25,025 nt of DNA from Gammaproteobacteria bacterium UBA1119 (GCA_002313255.1 DCBA01000137.1:1-25025); one strand, 5' to 3'; shown: positions 15,606-23,418, counted from the first letter of the stretch. A program made the numbers and translations. Notes: a model not told the origin generated them from the letters alone.

Positions 15606-16085
15606 ATGAAGCCACAAGACCCAGACATCATCATCCATCTAAATCGCGCGCTAAAGAACGAGCTGACGGCGGTCAATCAGTACTTCCTTCACGCCAAGAT
15701 GTTCTCGGACTGGGGTTTAGAGCGAATCGGCGAATACGAAAAAAAAGAATCGATTGACGAAATGCGACACGCTGACGCGTTGATCGAACGGATTCTGTTT
15801 CTTGATGGTCTTCCCAATTTGCAAGATTTGGGCAAGCTAATGATCGGTGAGGACGTGAAGGAGATGCTCGAGTGTGACTTGGCTCTTGAGAACGCGGCGA
15901 TGCCCGATCTTCGCGATTCCATCGTATTTGCGGAGACAAGTAACGACTACGTCAGTCGGGAATTATTTGAATCCATTCTCGAATCAGAGGAAGAGCACGT
16001 CGACTGGATCGAAACGCAACTTGAACTGATCGATAAAATGGGTATCGAGAACTACATTCAGTCGCAGATCTCTGACCCAAGTTGA
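15606..16085 (+). CDS. bfr: Bacterioferritin Bfr
   Basis: 159 residues, cytoplasmic, forms 24-subunit haem-containing shells that oxidise ferrous iron and store ferric mineral. All ligands of the ferroxidase centre are present, one position later than in E. coli: Glu19, Glu52, His55, Glu95, Glu128, His131. Met53, the axial haem ligand shared between two subunits, is also present (DEMRH), so this is a true haem-binding Bfr and not a ferritin. The ATG has GGAGG seven bases ahead. Divergent from bfd and converging with feoB, whose end is 20 bases away. The AT-rich 159-base upstream region carries a palindrome and Fur-like sequence, which suggests iron-dependent control. Confidence 0.95.
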   Translation: MKPQDPDIIIHLNRALKNELTAVNQYFLHAKMFSDWGLERIGEYEKKESIDEMRHADALIERILFLDGLPNLQDLGKLMIGEDVKEMLECDLALENAAMPDLRDSIVFAETSNDYVSRELFESILESEEEHVDWIETQLELIDKMGIENYIQSQISDPS

Positions 16086-16105
16086 GCGACAGAGACCATT
16101 ATTTC

Positions 16106-18193
16106 TCAATCCACGTGCATCACCGGTATGAGAGTGTCGGTTTTCCCGCGCCGAATGCCCCATCGGATTAGCACGGTAAACATGAGCCCTGCAATAGCGA
16201 GCATGGTGATGCACCAAAACAGTGTCTGCAGGGGATGTTCGGCGGCACCGCCGATTTGATAACAAATGACCGCGGCGGCGTAGGCCACGACGACGCTCCA
16301 GGCCGTGCTAAAGACAGCCCAGAAGGGTCCAAGTTCTTTATAGATTACCCCGATCGTGGCGACGCAGGGCATGTAAAGTAGTATGAACAATAAATAGCTG
16401 AACGCCCCTAATTTGCCGTCGAATAAAGAGCGCATTGCAGCAATTGTGTTGAGTTCGACGGCTTGATTATCGGCGGCCGCAGTCGTATCCCTGAGTTCGC
16501 CCAAGTCTAAGCCTAGCGGGTCCGTGGCGGTTGAAACGAGCGCGGAAAGGTTTTTCGGAATGGTTTGCGCGGCCGCACCAAATTCGTCCAGTAGATTGAA
16601 GTCTGCTTCGTCCACCGGGGTCTGGCTATAAAGGGCATCGAGGGTTCCAACCACTACTTCCTTAGCAAAGATGCCGGCAAAGATTCCGACGGTGGCTGGC
16701 CAATTGTCGTCGTCGATGCCCATGGGTCGAAAGGCCGGGGTAATCGTTCGTCCGATCGCAGAAAGGACCGAGTCGTTTGTGTTCTCATTGCCAAAACTGC
16801 CATCGGTACCGACGGAATTGACCACATTTAAAACCACCACCACCATCACGATGGCTTTACCTGCTCGAGTAACAAAGCCTGAAAGCCTTTGCCAGGTATG
16901 AATCAGGACACCTTTTAAGGTGGGCATATGATACGCAGGAAGTTCGAGGATGAAGGTAGACGTGCCTGAGTGAAGCAAGTGGCGACGAACCACCATTGCC
17001 GAAACGACAGCAACAGCAATACCGATGAAATAGAGCGCGAAAACAATGTTTTGTCCATTGTTGGGAAAGAATGCTGCTGCAAATAGCGCGTACACCGTCA
17101 GCCGTGCTCCACACGACATAAACGGCGCCATGATAGTTGTGAGAATTCTGTCAGGTTGATTGTCGAGACTCCGCGTCGCCATCACCGCCGGGACATTGCA
17201 ACCAAATCCGACAATCAACGGAACGAAAGATTTACCAGGGAGACCAAGCCGTTGCATCAGCCGATCCAAAACGAAAGCGGCTCGTGCCATGTACCCGGTG
17301 TCTTCTAGAAAGGTCAGAAAGAGGAAGAGACAAGCGATAACGGGAATGAACGTTCCGACCAGTTGGATGCCCCCGCCGATTCCATCGGCAATGAAAGTCC
17401 TAAGCCAAGCGGGAAATCCGATTTGTCCAAGAAGTATTCGTGGACCGTCAACAAATAGGGCATTGCCGGCAATATCAAAGAAATCGATAAAAGCCGAACC
17501 GACGTTGATAGTAAACATAAACATCAGGTACATCACGCCAAGAAAAAATGGAAAGGCGAAGTATCGGTTTAATACCAATTGGTCTATGCGGTCGGTAATT
17601 GGACGCGTTCGTTTGGATTCGACCACGCTGCGTTCTACGACTTCGTCAATCAACGCGTAGCGCTCGGTCGAGTCGTCAAGAACGGAAAATGATCGGTACG
17701 TGACGACGCATAAACTGTTCTTTAATTCCTTGATACCGCGATTTCGGGTGGCCACCATGGGAATCACGGGACAGGCAAGATCCTTGGCGAGTTGCGGGAC
17801 GTCGATCTCGATGCCTAGTTGTTCAGCGCTGTCGAGCATATTGAGCGCGACCACGACGGGTATCGATTTTTCTCGCAATTGCGTGGTCAGGAAAATGCCG
17901 CGGGATAGGCTGGTGGCGTCAATAACGTTGACGATGACGTCTACGGACGGCCCGGAAATAAATTCGCGCGCAATTCGCTCATCGATTGCTTCGGTAGCGT
18001 CGCCCGAGTCGAGGCTGTACGTGCCCGGTAGGTCGATAACTTCAAACATGTTTTCTTGGTGAACGAATTGCCCCGACTTTCTTTCCACGGTGACACCGGG
18101 CCAATTACCAACACGCTGGCGAGCGCCGGTGAGGGCGTTAAACACCGTGGACTTTCCGCTGTTTGGATTGCCAACCAAGCCGATCGTAAGCAT
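16106..18193 (-). CDS. feoB: Ferrous iron transporter FeoB
   Basis: 695 residues. Inner-membrane Fe(II) importer with an N-terminal G-protein domain. Seen: G1 GNPNSGKST (8-16), G3 DLPG (54-57), G4 NMLD (118-121), a helical spacer to about 200, then a polytopic membrane region with the Gate/FeoB core blocks FLEDTGYMARAAF and GFGCNVPAVMATR, whose Cys lies in the proposed iron path, and LLYMPCVATIGV near the end. Length is slightly below the E. coli protein and complete. The ATG overlaps the feoA stop by one base (TGATG on the minus strand), so the two are co-translated. No feoC-like gene follows; this is common outside enterobacteria. An upstream in-frame extension into feoA is rejected because homology begins at MLTIGLVGNP. 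Confidence 0.95.
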   Translation of the reverse strand: MLTIGLVGNPNSGKSTVFNALTGARQRVGNWPGVTVERKSGQFVHQENMFEVIDLPGTYSLDSGDATEAIDERIAREFISGPSVDVIVNVIDATSLSRGIFLTTQLREKSIPVVVALNMLDSAEQLGIEIDVPQLAKDLACPVIPMVATRNRGIKELKNSLCVVTYRSFSVLDDSTERYALIDEVVERSVVESKRTRPITDRIDQLVLNRYFAFPFFLGVMYLMFMFTINVGSAFIDFFDIAGNALFVDGPRILLGQIGFPAWLRTFIADGIGGGIQLVGTFIPVIACLFLFLTFLEDTGYMARAAFVLDRLMQRLGLPGKSFVPLIVGFGCNVPAVMATRSLDNQPDRILTTIMAPFMSCGARLTVYALFAAAFFPNNGQNIVFALYFIGIAVAVVSAMVVRRHLLHSGTSTFILELPAYHMPTLKGVLIHTWQRLSGFVTRAGKAIVMVVVVLNVVNSVGTDGSFGNENTNDSVLSAIGRTITPAFRPMGIDDDNWPATVGIFAGIFAKEVVVGTLDALYSQTPVDEADFNLLDEFGAAAQTIPKNLSALVSTATDPLGLDLGELRDTTAAADNQAVELNTIAAMRSLFDGKLGAFSYLLFILLYMPCVATIGVIYKELGPFWAVFSTAWSVVVAYAAAVICYQIGGAAEHPLQTLFWCITMLAIAGLMFTVLIRWGIRRGKTDTLIPVMHVD

Positions 18194-18456
18194 CAATATG
18201 ACGTCCGAGGGAGAATTGACGTGGGCGGTTCTTCGGTTGCAATTAGGAGGCAATCTGCCTCTTTGGCACGAATAGCCAACCGAAATCCGCGTAATTTAAG
18301 CTCGATGGGGTCGCCCAGCGGGGCGGTACGAACGACTTCGAATTGAGTTCCTCGTACCAGTCCCAAGCTCTGCAAACGCGCGACGTAGGCACTCGCATCG
18401 CGGAACCCAATGATGGTTGCGGTTTGACCGATGGCAAGTTGTTGGACGGACAACAT
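18193..18456 (-). CDS. feoA: Ferrous iron transport accessory protein FeoA
   Basis: 87-residue SH3-like cytosolic protein that assists FeoB. Seen: the FeoA-domain pattern SVQQLAIGQTATIIGF at the start, ARLQSLGLVRGTQFEVVRTAPLGDP in the middle (quoted as positions 26-50), and LKLRGFRLAIRAKEA where the family has its final beta strands. The C-terminal tail after about residue 70 is longer than in short FeoA proteins. It is the first gene of feoAB, with a Fur-box match 20 bases ahead of the ATG, so repression by iron is predicted. The ribosome binding site is weak. Confidence 0.92.
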   Translation of the reverse strand: MLSVQQLAIGQTATIIGFRDASAYVARLQSLGLVRGTQFEVVRTAPLGDPIELKLRGFRLAIRAKEADCLLIATEEPPTSILPRTSY

Positions 18457-18475
18457 CCGTCAATCGTACCCTAAT

Positions 18476-18490
18476 CGCAAATAATTCTCA
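18476..18490. promoter_or_regulatory. Fur box upstream of feoA
   Basis: On the minus strand TGAGAATTATTTGCG matches TGATAATNATTATCA at 10-11 of 14 defined positions, and its left half is the same TGAGAAT as in the bfd box. It lies 20 bases before the feoA ATG and overlaps AATTAT, a possible -10. Confidence 0.6.
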
Positions 18491-18556
18491 TTCGCGAATA
18501 GTGTTGAAATCGTCGACTAAGAGCTTTTACGAGATGGGCTTATGTTGGCTTGCGGG

Positions 18557-18964
18557 TCAGGTCTCATCTCGTTTTCGAACGTAGAGCACCAGTTCGTGAT
18601 CGACCAAGTCAAAACCATATTCGCGAGCGAGTTCCTTTTGCAGATTCTCAATGTTGTCGCTGACAAACTCAGTTACGGTACCGGTATCGATATCGATCAT
18701 GTGATCGTGATGGCTTTCGTGGGCTAATTCGTAGACGGCATGGCCGTCATCGAAGTTGTGTCGGTCGACAATACCGGCGGATTCAAATTGCATGAGCACT
18801 CGGTACACGGTGGCTAGACCTACGGATTCGTCACTGGCGATGAGTTTTCGATAGACGTTTTCTGCCGACAGGTGATGGGGCCCTCCGGCTTCCAGTACCT
18901 CAAGGACTTTGAGACGCGGAAGCGTCACTTTTAGACCTGCGTTTTTAAGGTCTTTCTGCGGCAA
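18557..18964 (-). CDS. fur: Ferric uptake regulator Fur
   Basis: 135 residues. Iron-sensing repressor. Seen: the N-terminal winged helix with GLKVTLPRLKVLEVLE (10-25), HHLSAENVYRKL (30-41), the recognition helix region GLATVYRVLMQFESAGIV (49-66), the His cluster HESHHDH (82-88) and VDHELVLYVRKR at the end. The CxxC pairs that bind structural zinc in E. coli Fur are absent (Asp91 and Thr94 replace the first pair), as I recall for Pseudomonas Fur. The start is taken as TTG at 18964, preceded by AGAGGA with 7-base spacing, which gives the usual Fur length. The frame stays open far upstream without conservation. It sits just upstream of feoAB on the same strand, separated by 100 bases carrying a Fur box. 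Confidence 0.93.
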   Translation of the reverse strand: MPQKDLKNAGLKVTLPRLKVLEVLEAGGPHHLSAENVYRKLIASDESVGLATVYRVLMQFESAGIVDRHNFDDGHAVYELAHESHHDHMIDIDTGTVTEFVSDNIENLQKELAREYGFDLVDHELVLYVRKRDET

Positions 18965-18971
18965 CGTGGTG

Positions 18972-18977
18972 TCCTCT
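18972..18977 (-). promoter_or_regulatory. Ribosome binding site fixing the TTG start of fur
   Basis: AGAGGA on the minus strand, 7 bases ahead of TTG. No ATG or GTG gives a Fur-sized product in this frame. Confidence 0.55.
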
Positions 18978-18991
18978 ATGGTGGAGTCTAA

Positions 18992-19020
18992 ACCGTAGCC
19001 GCCTATCGGTTGGACGTCAA
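18992..19020 (-). promoter_or_regulatory. Possible fur promoter
   Basis: Minus strand TTGACG at 19015-19020 (5 of 6 to -35), a 17-base spacer and TACGGT at 18992-18997 (3 of 6 to -10). The -35 overlaps the last codons of the SnoaL-like gene upstream. Modest match only. Confidence 0.3.
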
Positions 19021-19478
19021 TCGCCGAACGTAAAGACGTCAACGAATTGGCGTTTTTGAATTTTCCATCCAGCAGTTGTTTTCGCGCAAATGTCGTGATA
19101 CTCGCCCAACGCAGTGGCGCCGGATGTCTGAATGGGGAGTTCAGTCGCGGCCGCGATGGTGACGGTAACGTAACTAACGACACGCGCTTTTTCGGGCGTT
19201 TCGACGGTGACCTGAACATTACTCATAACATGCCTGGTGGTTTGGCCACTACTGTCGAGCATGCGTTTGCGAATCGCGGCACGACCTTCAAACCGTTGGC
19301 CGCGGAACAAAAAGACTCCGTTTTCGGCGAATACGTTGGCGTAACCGTCAGGGTCGTCGTGATCACGGCTGTGCGCATAGGCGTGAACTAAATTAGTGCA
19401 CGCCTCAACAATCGCTGACGCATGAGCTAAACAGGTGGTTTGAAAGAAAAGCACAAAGATGATCAATAGACTACGCAA
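19017..19478 (-). CDS. Exported SnoaL-like (NTF2-fold) domain protein
   Basis: 153 residues. A signal peptide is visible: RSLLIIFVLFF then an uncharged stretch to LAHASA with a plausible AxA cleavage near residue 22, so the product is probably periplasmic. A Cys in TTCLAH is a weak lipobox alternative. The rest fits the SnoaL_4/NTF2-like cone fold: YANVFAENGVFLF, RGQRFEGRAAIRKRM, HVMSNVQVTV and a final GWKIQKRQFVDVFTF strand. Enzymatic role unknown; cytoplasmic relatives act as cyclases, isomerases or dehydratases. The start is TTG at 19478, with a strong GGAGG at 19487-19491 and 8-base spacing; GTG at 19493 is less likely because it lies on that ribosome binding site. It overlaps the SDR gene by 8 bases and is probably translated with it. 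Confidence 0.78.
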   Translation of the reverse strand: MRSLLIIFVLFFQTTCLAHASAIVEACTNLVHAYAHSRDHDDPDGYANVFAENGVFLFRGQRFEGRAAIRKRMLDSSGQTTRHVMSNVQVTVETPEKARVVSYVTVTIAAATELPIQTSGATALGEYHDICAKTTAGWKIQKRQFVDVFTFGD

Positions 19479-20229
19479 TACTGAAGCCTCCACACACAGC
19501 CAGCGATTGGCCCGTCACAAAATCCGACGCAGAACTTGCGAAGAAAACAGCGGCCCCCCCGCACTCCTTAGGTTCACCAAAACGGCCTGCCGGTGTCCGT
19601 TGAACGATTTGTTGATGAAACGGTTCGTTGTCGATAACGGGTCGGGTCATGTCTGTGGTAATCCAGCCAGGGAGTATGCAATTGACCTCAATATGGTGAG
19701 GGGCCCAGGCAACGGCGAGGGATTTTGTAAGCTGTACTACGCCGCCTTTACTGGCAGAGTAATTGGGCACCTGCGCACTACCAAATAGCGAATACATCGA
19801 ACCAATGTTGATAATTTTCCCGAATCCGGCTTGCTTCATTGCCCGAAACGCTTGCCGTGAAAAGCGAAAAACGCTGCGTAGATTGGTGGTGACAACGCTG
19901 TCCCAAAGAGCGTCCGACATATCCTCAGGCGATTCACCCGCTGCGATCCCTGCGTTATTGACGAGAATTTGTAAGCCGCCGAAGGCGTTGATCGTTTCGT
20001 CTATCGTGGCGTCGATGTCTTCGAGATCGTCTACGTCGCAGCGCACGGGTCGGCATCGTCCACCATGGCGATTAATTTGGCTGGATGCTGCTTGGTTTTT
20101 TCCCTCGTCGCGACCGGCGATTACTACATTCGCTCCTGCTTCGGCGAGTGCCTCAGCGATACCTAGGCCGATGCCTCCATTGCCGCCGGTGACGAGTGCC
20201 GTTCGTCCAGTCAGATCGAATGTCGCCAT
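19471..20229 (-). CDS. Short-chain dehydrogenase/reductase (classical SDR)
   Basis: 252 residues, NAD(P)-dependent oxidoreductase with a Rossmann fold. Seen: TGGNGGIG nucleotide-binding motif (14-21), NNAG (91-94), Ser144 in INIGSMYS, Tyr157 and Lys161 in YSASK, completing the catalytic triad, and the C-terminal block VTGQSLAVCGG. AGRDEG after the second strand, with Arg40, could accept NADP or NAD. It looks like gluconate 5-dehydrogenase or FabG-type reductases; the true substrate is unknown. ATG at 20229 is preferred to a TTG at 20238. It diverges from the acyl-CoA dehydrogenase gene across a 66-base gap and overlaps the SnoaL-like gene at its 3' end, which hints at a shared lipid or polyketide-like substrate. 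Confidence 0.88.
   Translation of the reverse strand: MATFDLTGRTALVTGGNGGIGLGIAEALAEAGANVVIAGRDEGKNQAASSQINRHGGRCRPVRCDVDDLEDIDATIDETINAFGGLQILVNNAGIAAGESPEDMSDALWDSVVTTNLRSVFRFSRQAFRAMKQAGFGKIINIGSMYSLFGSAQVPNYSASKGGVVQLTKSLAVAWAPHHIEVNCILPGWITTDMTRPVIDNEPFHQQIVQRTPAGRFGEPKECGGAAVFFASSASDFVTGQSLAVCGGFSIA
19487..19491 (-). promoter_or_regulatory. Ribosome binding site for the SnoaL-like gene inside the SDR 3' end
   Basis: GGAGG on the minus strand within the last codons of the SDR gene, 8 bases before TTG at 19478. It decides the start of the overlapping gene. Confidence 0.6.
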
Positions 20230-20295
20230 GATCTGCAACCCTTACTTTTTGTCGTTGGTGGAGTTTAATGGGGTTCGAAGCATAGGAGTAAGAGC

Positions 20296-21495
20296 ATGTT
20301 GAATTTGTCGATACCGGACCACGTCATTCCGTTACGCGCCAAGGTTTTGGACTTTATTGAGCGAGAAATTTATCCATTGGAGAGCACGCTCTATCAAGAA
20401 ACACCCGAAAGCCGGCGAGGCTTGATGAGGGGATTGATGCAAAAAGCGAAAGACGAACATCTATGGGCGCTGGGTCATCCAGAGGAAATTGGCGGTGGCG
20501 GTCTCCCCTTTATGGATTATGTGTTTGTTAATGAGGTCGTCGGTCGCTCGAGCCTTGCAACCGTCGCATTGGGTACGCACTCGCTGCAGGATTCGATCAT
20601 GCTAAATCGCTACGCAAGTCCAGAGTGGCGCGAAAAATACCTCGATCCACTGGTCGGGGGGGAAATTTTCCCCAGTTTTGGGATGACCGAACCGGATGTG
20701 GCGAGTTCTGATCCGACCCAACTGCAAACTCGGGCCGAACTCGAAGGAGATGAATGGGTAATTAATGGCCGTAAGTGGTTCACATCAGGGGCGGCGACTG
20801 CGGCCTATACCACCGCCATGGTTCGTACGGAGCCAGACGATACGCCTCCGCATGCCTCTTTCTCCATGATCATCGTCCCCACCGATACCGACGGATACAA
20901 CATCGTTCGCGATGTCGCAGTGATGGGTGAATTTGACGGCCACTACGAGGTCGTTTACGACGACGTTCGGGTTCCGAAAGAGAATTTGCTCGGTACACGG
21001 GGGCACGGATTCAAAATCGCCCAGGATCGTCTCGGCCCGGGTCGAATTTTTCACTGCATGCGATGGCTCGGGCAGGCTCAACGCGCGTTCGACCTGATGT
21101 GTAATCGAGCAAACGAACGCGTTGCCTTCGGTAAACCGTTGGCTGAACACCAGCAAATCCAGAAGTTTATTTTCGATACCGCCTGCGAAATTCAAGCGAG
21201 TCGATTGCTCACACTGCACGCGGCCCAAAAGATCGACCAAGGAGACGAAGCTCGAATCGAAATAGGGTTGATTAAGGTGTATGGCGCGTCGATGTTGCAC
21301 AACGCCATTGATCGAGCGATCCAAGTGCATGGCGCGAAAGGAGTGACCGAAGATACGCCGTTAGAACGAATGTATCGTCAGGCGCGATTCGCGCGCATAT
21401 ACGATGGTGCCGACGAAGTGCATGTCCAGACCACGGCTCGCCGATTGCTACGATCGTATAGCGAAGGCGGCAATTATGATTTCGGAACTAGATAA
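20296..21495 (+). CDS. Acyl-CoA dehydrogenase, ACAD10/11-like
   Basis: 399 residues, FAD-dependent alpha-beta desaturation of an acyl-CoA thioester, with electrons passed to ETF. Seen: N-terminal helical domain, FGMTEPDVASSDPTQLQT (FAD and substrate strand, about 131-148), INGRKWFTSGA, the C-terminal RVAFGKPLAEHQQIQ, AIQVHGAKGVTEDTPLERMYRQAR and IYDGADEVH. In most family members the motif is IYEGT with a catalytic Glu; here it is Asp370, as in the ACAD10/11 branch. That branch in animals acts on long or 4-hydroxy acids, so an unusual substrate is possible. AGGAG lies seven bases ahead of the ATG. It is 12 bases from the hydrolase gene downstream, so they form one transcript. Confidence 0.92.
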   Translation: MLNLSIPDHVIPLRAKVLDFIEREIYPLESTLYQETPESRRGLMRGLMQKAKDEHLWALGHPEEIGGGGLPFMDYVFVNEVVGRSSLATVALGTHSLQDSIMLNRYASPEWREKYLDPLVGGEIFPSFGMTEPDVASSDPTQLQTRAELEGDEWVINGRKWFTSGAATAAYTTAMVRTEPDDTPPHASFSMIIVPTDTDGYNIVRDVAVMGEFDGHYEVVYDDVRVPKENLLGTRGHGFKIAQDRLGPGRIFHCMRWLGQAQRAFDLMCNRANERVAFGKPLAEHQQIQKFIFDTACEIQASRLLTLHAAQKIDQGDEARIEIGLIKVYGASMLHNAIDRAIQVHGAKGVTEDTPLERMYRQARFARIYDGADEVHVQTTARRLLRSYSEGGNYDFGTR

Positions 21496-21507
21496 GGAGA
21501 TAGATGA

Positions 21508-22233
21508 ATGCAGGAGCAGCACACGACGATTCAAACGGCGGATGGCGCGATGAATACATTCATCACCTGTCCCGAAGAAGGAGGACCGTACCCGGCTGTC
21601 ATTTTTTATATGGATGCGCCAGGCAAGCGGGAAGAGTTGCATGATATGGCACGGCGTATTGCGACGGTCGGCTACTACGTTGTTCTACCCAACCTTTATT
21701 ACCGTGACGTCTCTGAATTTCATTTGGGCATGCCCGACGCGACACGCGAAAGAATGCGCGAGCTCATGGACAACCTCTCTAATGCCGTTGTGTGCGAGGA
21801 CACGCGGGCTATTTTGGCGTTTCTTGAGGGGGAGAAATTGGCTTCGGACGGTCCGGTTGGTGCGGTTGGTTACTGTATGAGCGGTCCGTTCGTTTTCGCG
21901 GCAGCAGCGGAATTTCCTGAAAGAATCAAAGCAAGCGCTTCTTTGCACGGCGTGCGCCTGTTTACTGATGAAGATACCTCGCCCCACTTGACCGCGGACA
22001 GGATTCAAGGCGAGATCTACTTTGGTTGTGCTGAAACCGACGATTGGGCGCCGCCAGAAATGGTCGAAAAACTGGATTCTCATCTTGCGTCAACGGGCAT
22101 CGATTACCGGATCGAGTGGTATCCGGATACTGCCCACGGATTCGTTTTCCCACAGCGAGAAGGTATTTATCACAAAGAATCAGCAGAGCGGCACTGGGAG
22201 CGTCTATTTTTGTTGTTTAGAAGAAATCTTTAA
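21508..22233 (+). CDS. Dienelactone hydrolase-family alpha/beta hydrolase
   Basis: 241 residues. Seen: GYCMSG nucleophile elbow with Cys123, Asp178 or Asp179 in AETDDW, and His210 in TAHGFVFP, forming the Cys-Asp-His triad of dienelactone hydrolases. DLH opens enol-lactones in the beta-ketoadipate-type breakdown of aromatics, but many relatives act on other esters, lactones or thioesters. The family feature of a conserved Glu near the N-terminus may be present in the EELHD segment (42-46). AAGGAG sits eight bases before the ATG at 21508; an ATG at 21504 is out of frame. It follows the acyl-CoA dehydrogenase by 12 bases, so a role in hydrolysing a lactone or ester made by that pathway is likely. 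Confidence 0.88.
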   Translation: MQEQHTTIQTADGAMNTFITCPEEGGPYPAVIFYMDAPGKREELHDMARRIATVGYYVVLPNLYYRDVSEFHLGMPDATRERMRELMDNLSNAVVCEDTRAILAFLEGEKLASDGPVGAVGYCMSGPFVFAAAAEFPERIKASASLHGVRLFTDEDTSPHLTADRIQGEIYFGCAETDDWAPPEMVEKLDSHLASTGIDYRIEWYPDTAHGFVFPQREGIYHKESAERHWERLFLLFRRNL

Positions 22234-22284
22234 GATCCAAATTGCCGATGTGCATGCCGCAAGTTTCGTCAAATAAGATTTTGG

Positions 22285-23163
22285 CTATTGCGTGGAGCGC
22301 CAACGTAATGGTTCAGGTGCCCAGGTACCTAAGCGTTCGCTGATGCTTTGATAGAGGCTGGGATCGGCGCCTTGCCAGCGTAAGTCGTCTAGGTTTTCTT
22401 CGAGGGGTACGTTCGTCGCAAGGGTCGCGAGGACACGGTATAACCTGGCCTCGTCGAGATGTTCTTGGAGTGTTGTCGCGAGTCTCGGTGCCCCCCGAAT
22501 GGGTACCGCCCAATCGTCACAATTTGGAGGGATCGCCTCTATCGAACCATAGACTGACAGTAGTTTCGCTGCGGTTTTTGCGCCGAAACCCGGAACGCCC
22601 GGGATACCGTCCGCGGAATCGCCTACCAGCGCGAGCCAATCGGGGATGCTCGTCGGGCCGCAACCGTTTCGCTCACGCACGCCATCTTCATTGATGACGC
22701 GGTTGCGAATTCGGTCGACCTGAACAATTTTGGAACCGGTGACACACTGACCGAGATCTTTGTCGGGCGTCATCACCCTGACCTGAGTTACTGCCTCTCG
22801 CCAGCGATTGGCTGCGGTAGCAAGGGCATCGTCGGCTTCGAAACGATCCATTGACCAAACCACGATGCCTAGCGCCTCGACAGCCTCTTCGACCAGATCC
22901 ATTTGCGCGACAAGAGCGGGTTCCATTCCTTCACCGGTTTTGTAGCCGTCAAACAAGTCGTTGCGAAATGATTCAATCGGATTATCAAATGCCACCGCGA
23001 TGTGGGTCGCGTGTTCCCTCGGATCGCTGAAAAGCGCTAGCAGCGAGTCCATAACGCCCAACGTGGCTTTGACGTCGGACCCGTCCACAGCCACGCGTTC
23101 GGGTCGCCGTGAAAAGTGGGCTCGATAGAGCTCGAAGGTGCCATCGACGACATGAAGACGCAT
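22285..23163 (-). CDS. Stand-alone 5'-3' exonuclease / flap endonuclease (PolI N-domain-like)
   Basis: 292 residues. Matches the 5' nuclease domain of DNA polymerase I and ExoIX/XNI, which cuts flaps and 5' ends using divalent metals. Seen: VVDGTFELYRAH (Asp7), AFDNPIESFRND, RFEADDALAT (Glu and two Asp), TPDKDL, and the H3TH DNA-binding segment LVGDSADGIPGVPGFGAKTA (about 182-201). The acidic metal ligands appear intact, so an active nuclease is expected, unlike E. coli XNI, which has lost some. No polymerase domain follows: the frame ends 30 residues after the last helix. Converges with the hydrolase gene and diverges from the ABC ATPase. A role in Okazaki fragment or repair processing is inferred from family. 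Confidence 0.88.
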   Translation of the reverse strand: MRLHVVDGTFELYRAHFSRRPERVAVDGSDVKATLGVMDSLLALFSDPREHATHIAVAFDNPIESFRNDLFDGYKTGEGMEPALVAQMDLVEEAVEALGIVVWSMDRFEADDALATAANRWREAVTQVRVMTPDKDLGQCVTGSKIVQVDRIRNRVINEDGVRERNGCGPTSIPDWLALVGDSADGIPGVPGFGAKTAAKLLSVYGSIEAIPPNCDDWAVPIRGAPRLATTLQEHLDEARLYRVLATLATNVPLEENLDDLRWQGADPSLYQSISERLGTWAPEPLRWRSTQ

Positions 23164-23418
23164 CAGTGCTTCCGACTAGTTAGGCCTTTCGGAGGCATCA
23201 ATTCGATCGCATATTCGTAACGTTGAACGACAGCGTGAGCGGTAATGTCTGGCGTACAAACAAACATGTCCTAATACGGTAGCATGACATTGTCTCGCCG
23301 ATCCGGTTCTTGTGCGTTGTCGTTGTGGGCACGACGGGATTAGGACCACGGGTGACGGTAATCCGATGGTGGACACCGACCGAGTTATATGACGATTGGC
23401 GGGTTGGGGAGTGGACAT
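23164..23418. other. Divergent intergenic region, no element recognised
   Basis: 255 bases between the exonuclease and the ABC ATPase. I find no RNA gene, clear promoter, palindrome or small gene with a ribosome binding site. TAATAC near 23273 and TATGAC near 23387 are only loose -10 matches. Confidence 0.4.
23406..23411 (+). promoter_or_regulatory. Ribosome binding site supporting a TTG start of the ABC ATPase
   Basis: GGGGAG, 7 bases ahead of TTG at 23419. The ATG ten codons upstream (23389) has no such site, and the residues it would add are not ABC-like. Confidence 0.5.

Noticed and set aside
17160..17660. 166-codon plus-strand open frame within feoB
   Set aside because: Antisense to conserved FeoB membrane segments; the composition (Ser/Arg/Thr-rich) is that of a shadow frame.
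18965..19219. N-terminal extension of Fur to an ATG at 19219
   Set aside because: The added 85 residues lie in the SnoaL-like coding region in another frame, are not Fur-like, and would make Fur 220 residues instead of about 135.
23220..23400. Search for a tRNA, small RNA or CRISPR-like repeat in the gap before the ABC ATPase
   Set aside because: No cloverleaf, spaced repeats or stable hairpin with T-run could be made out by eye.
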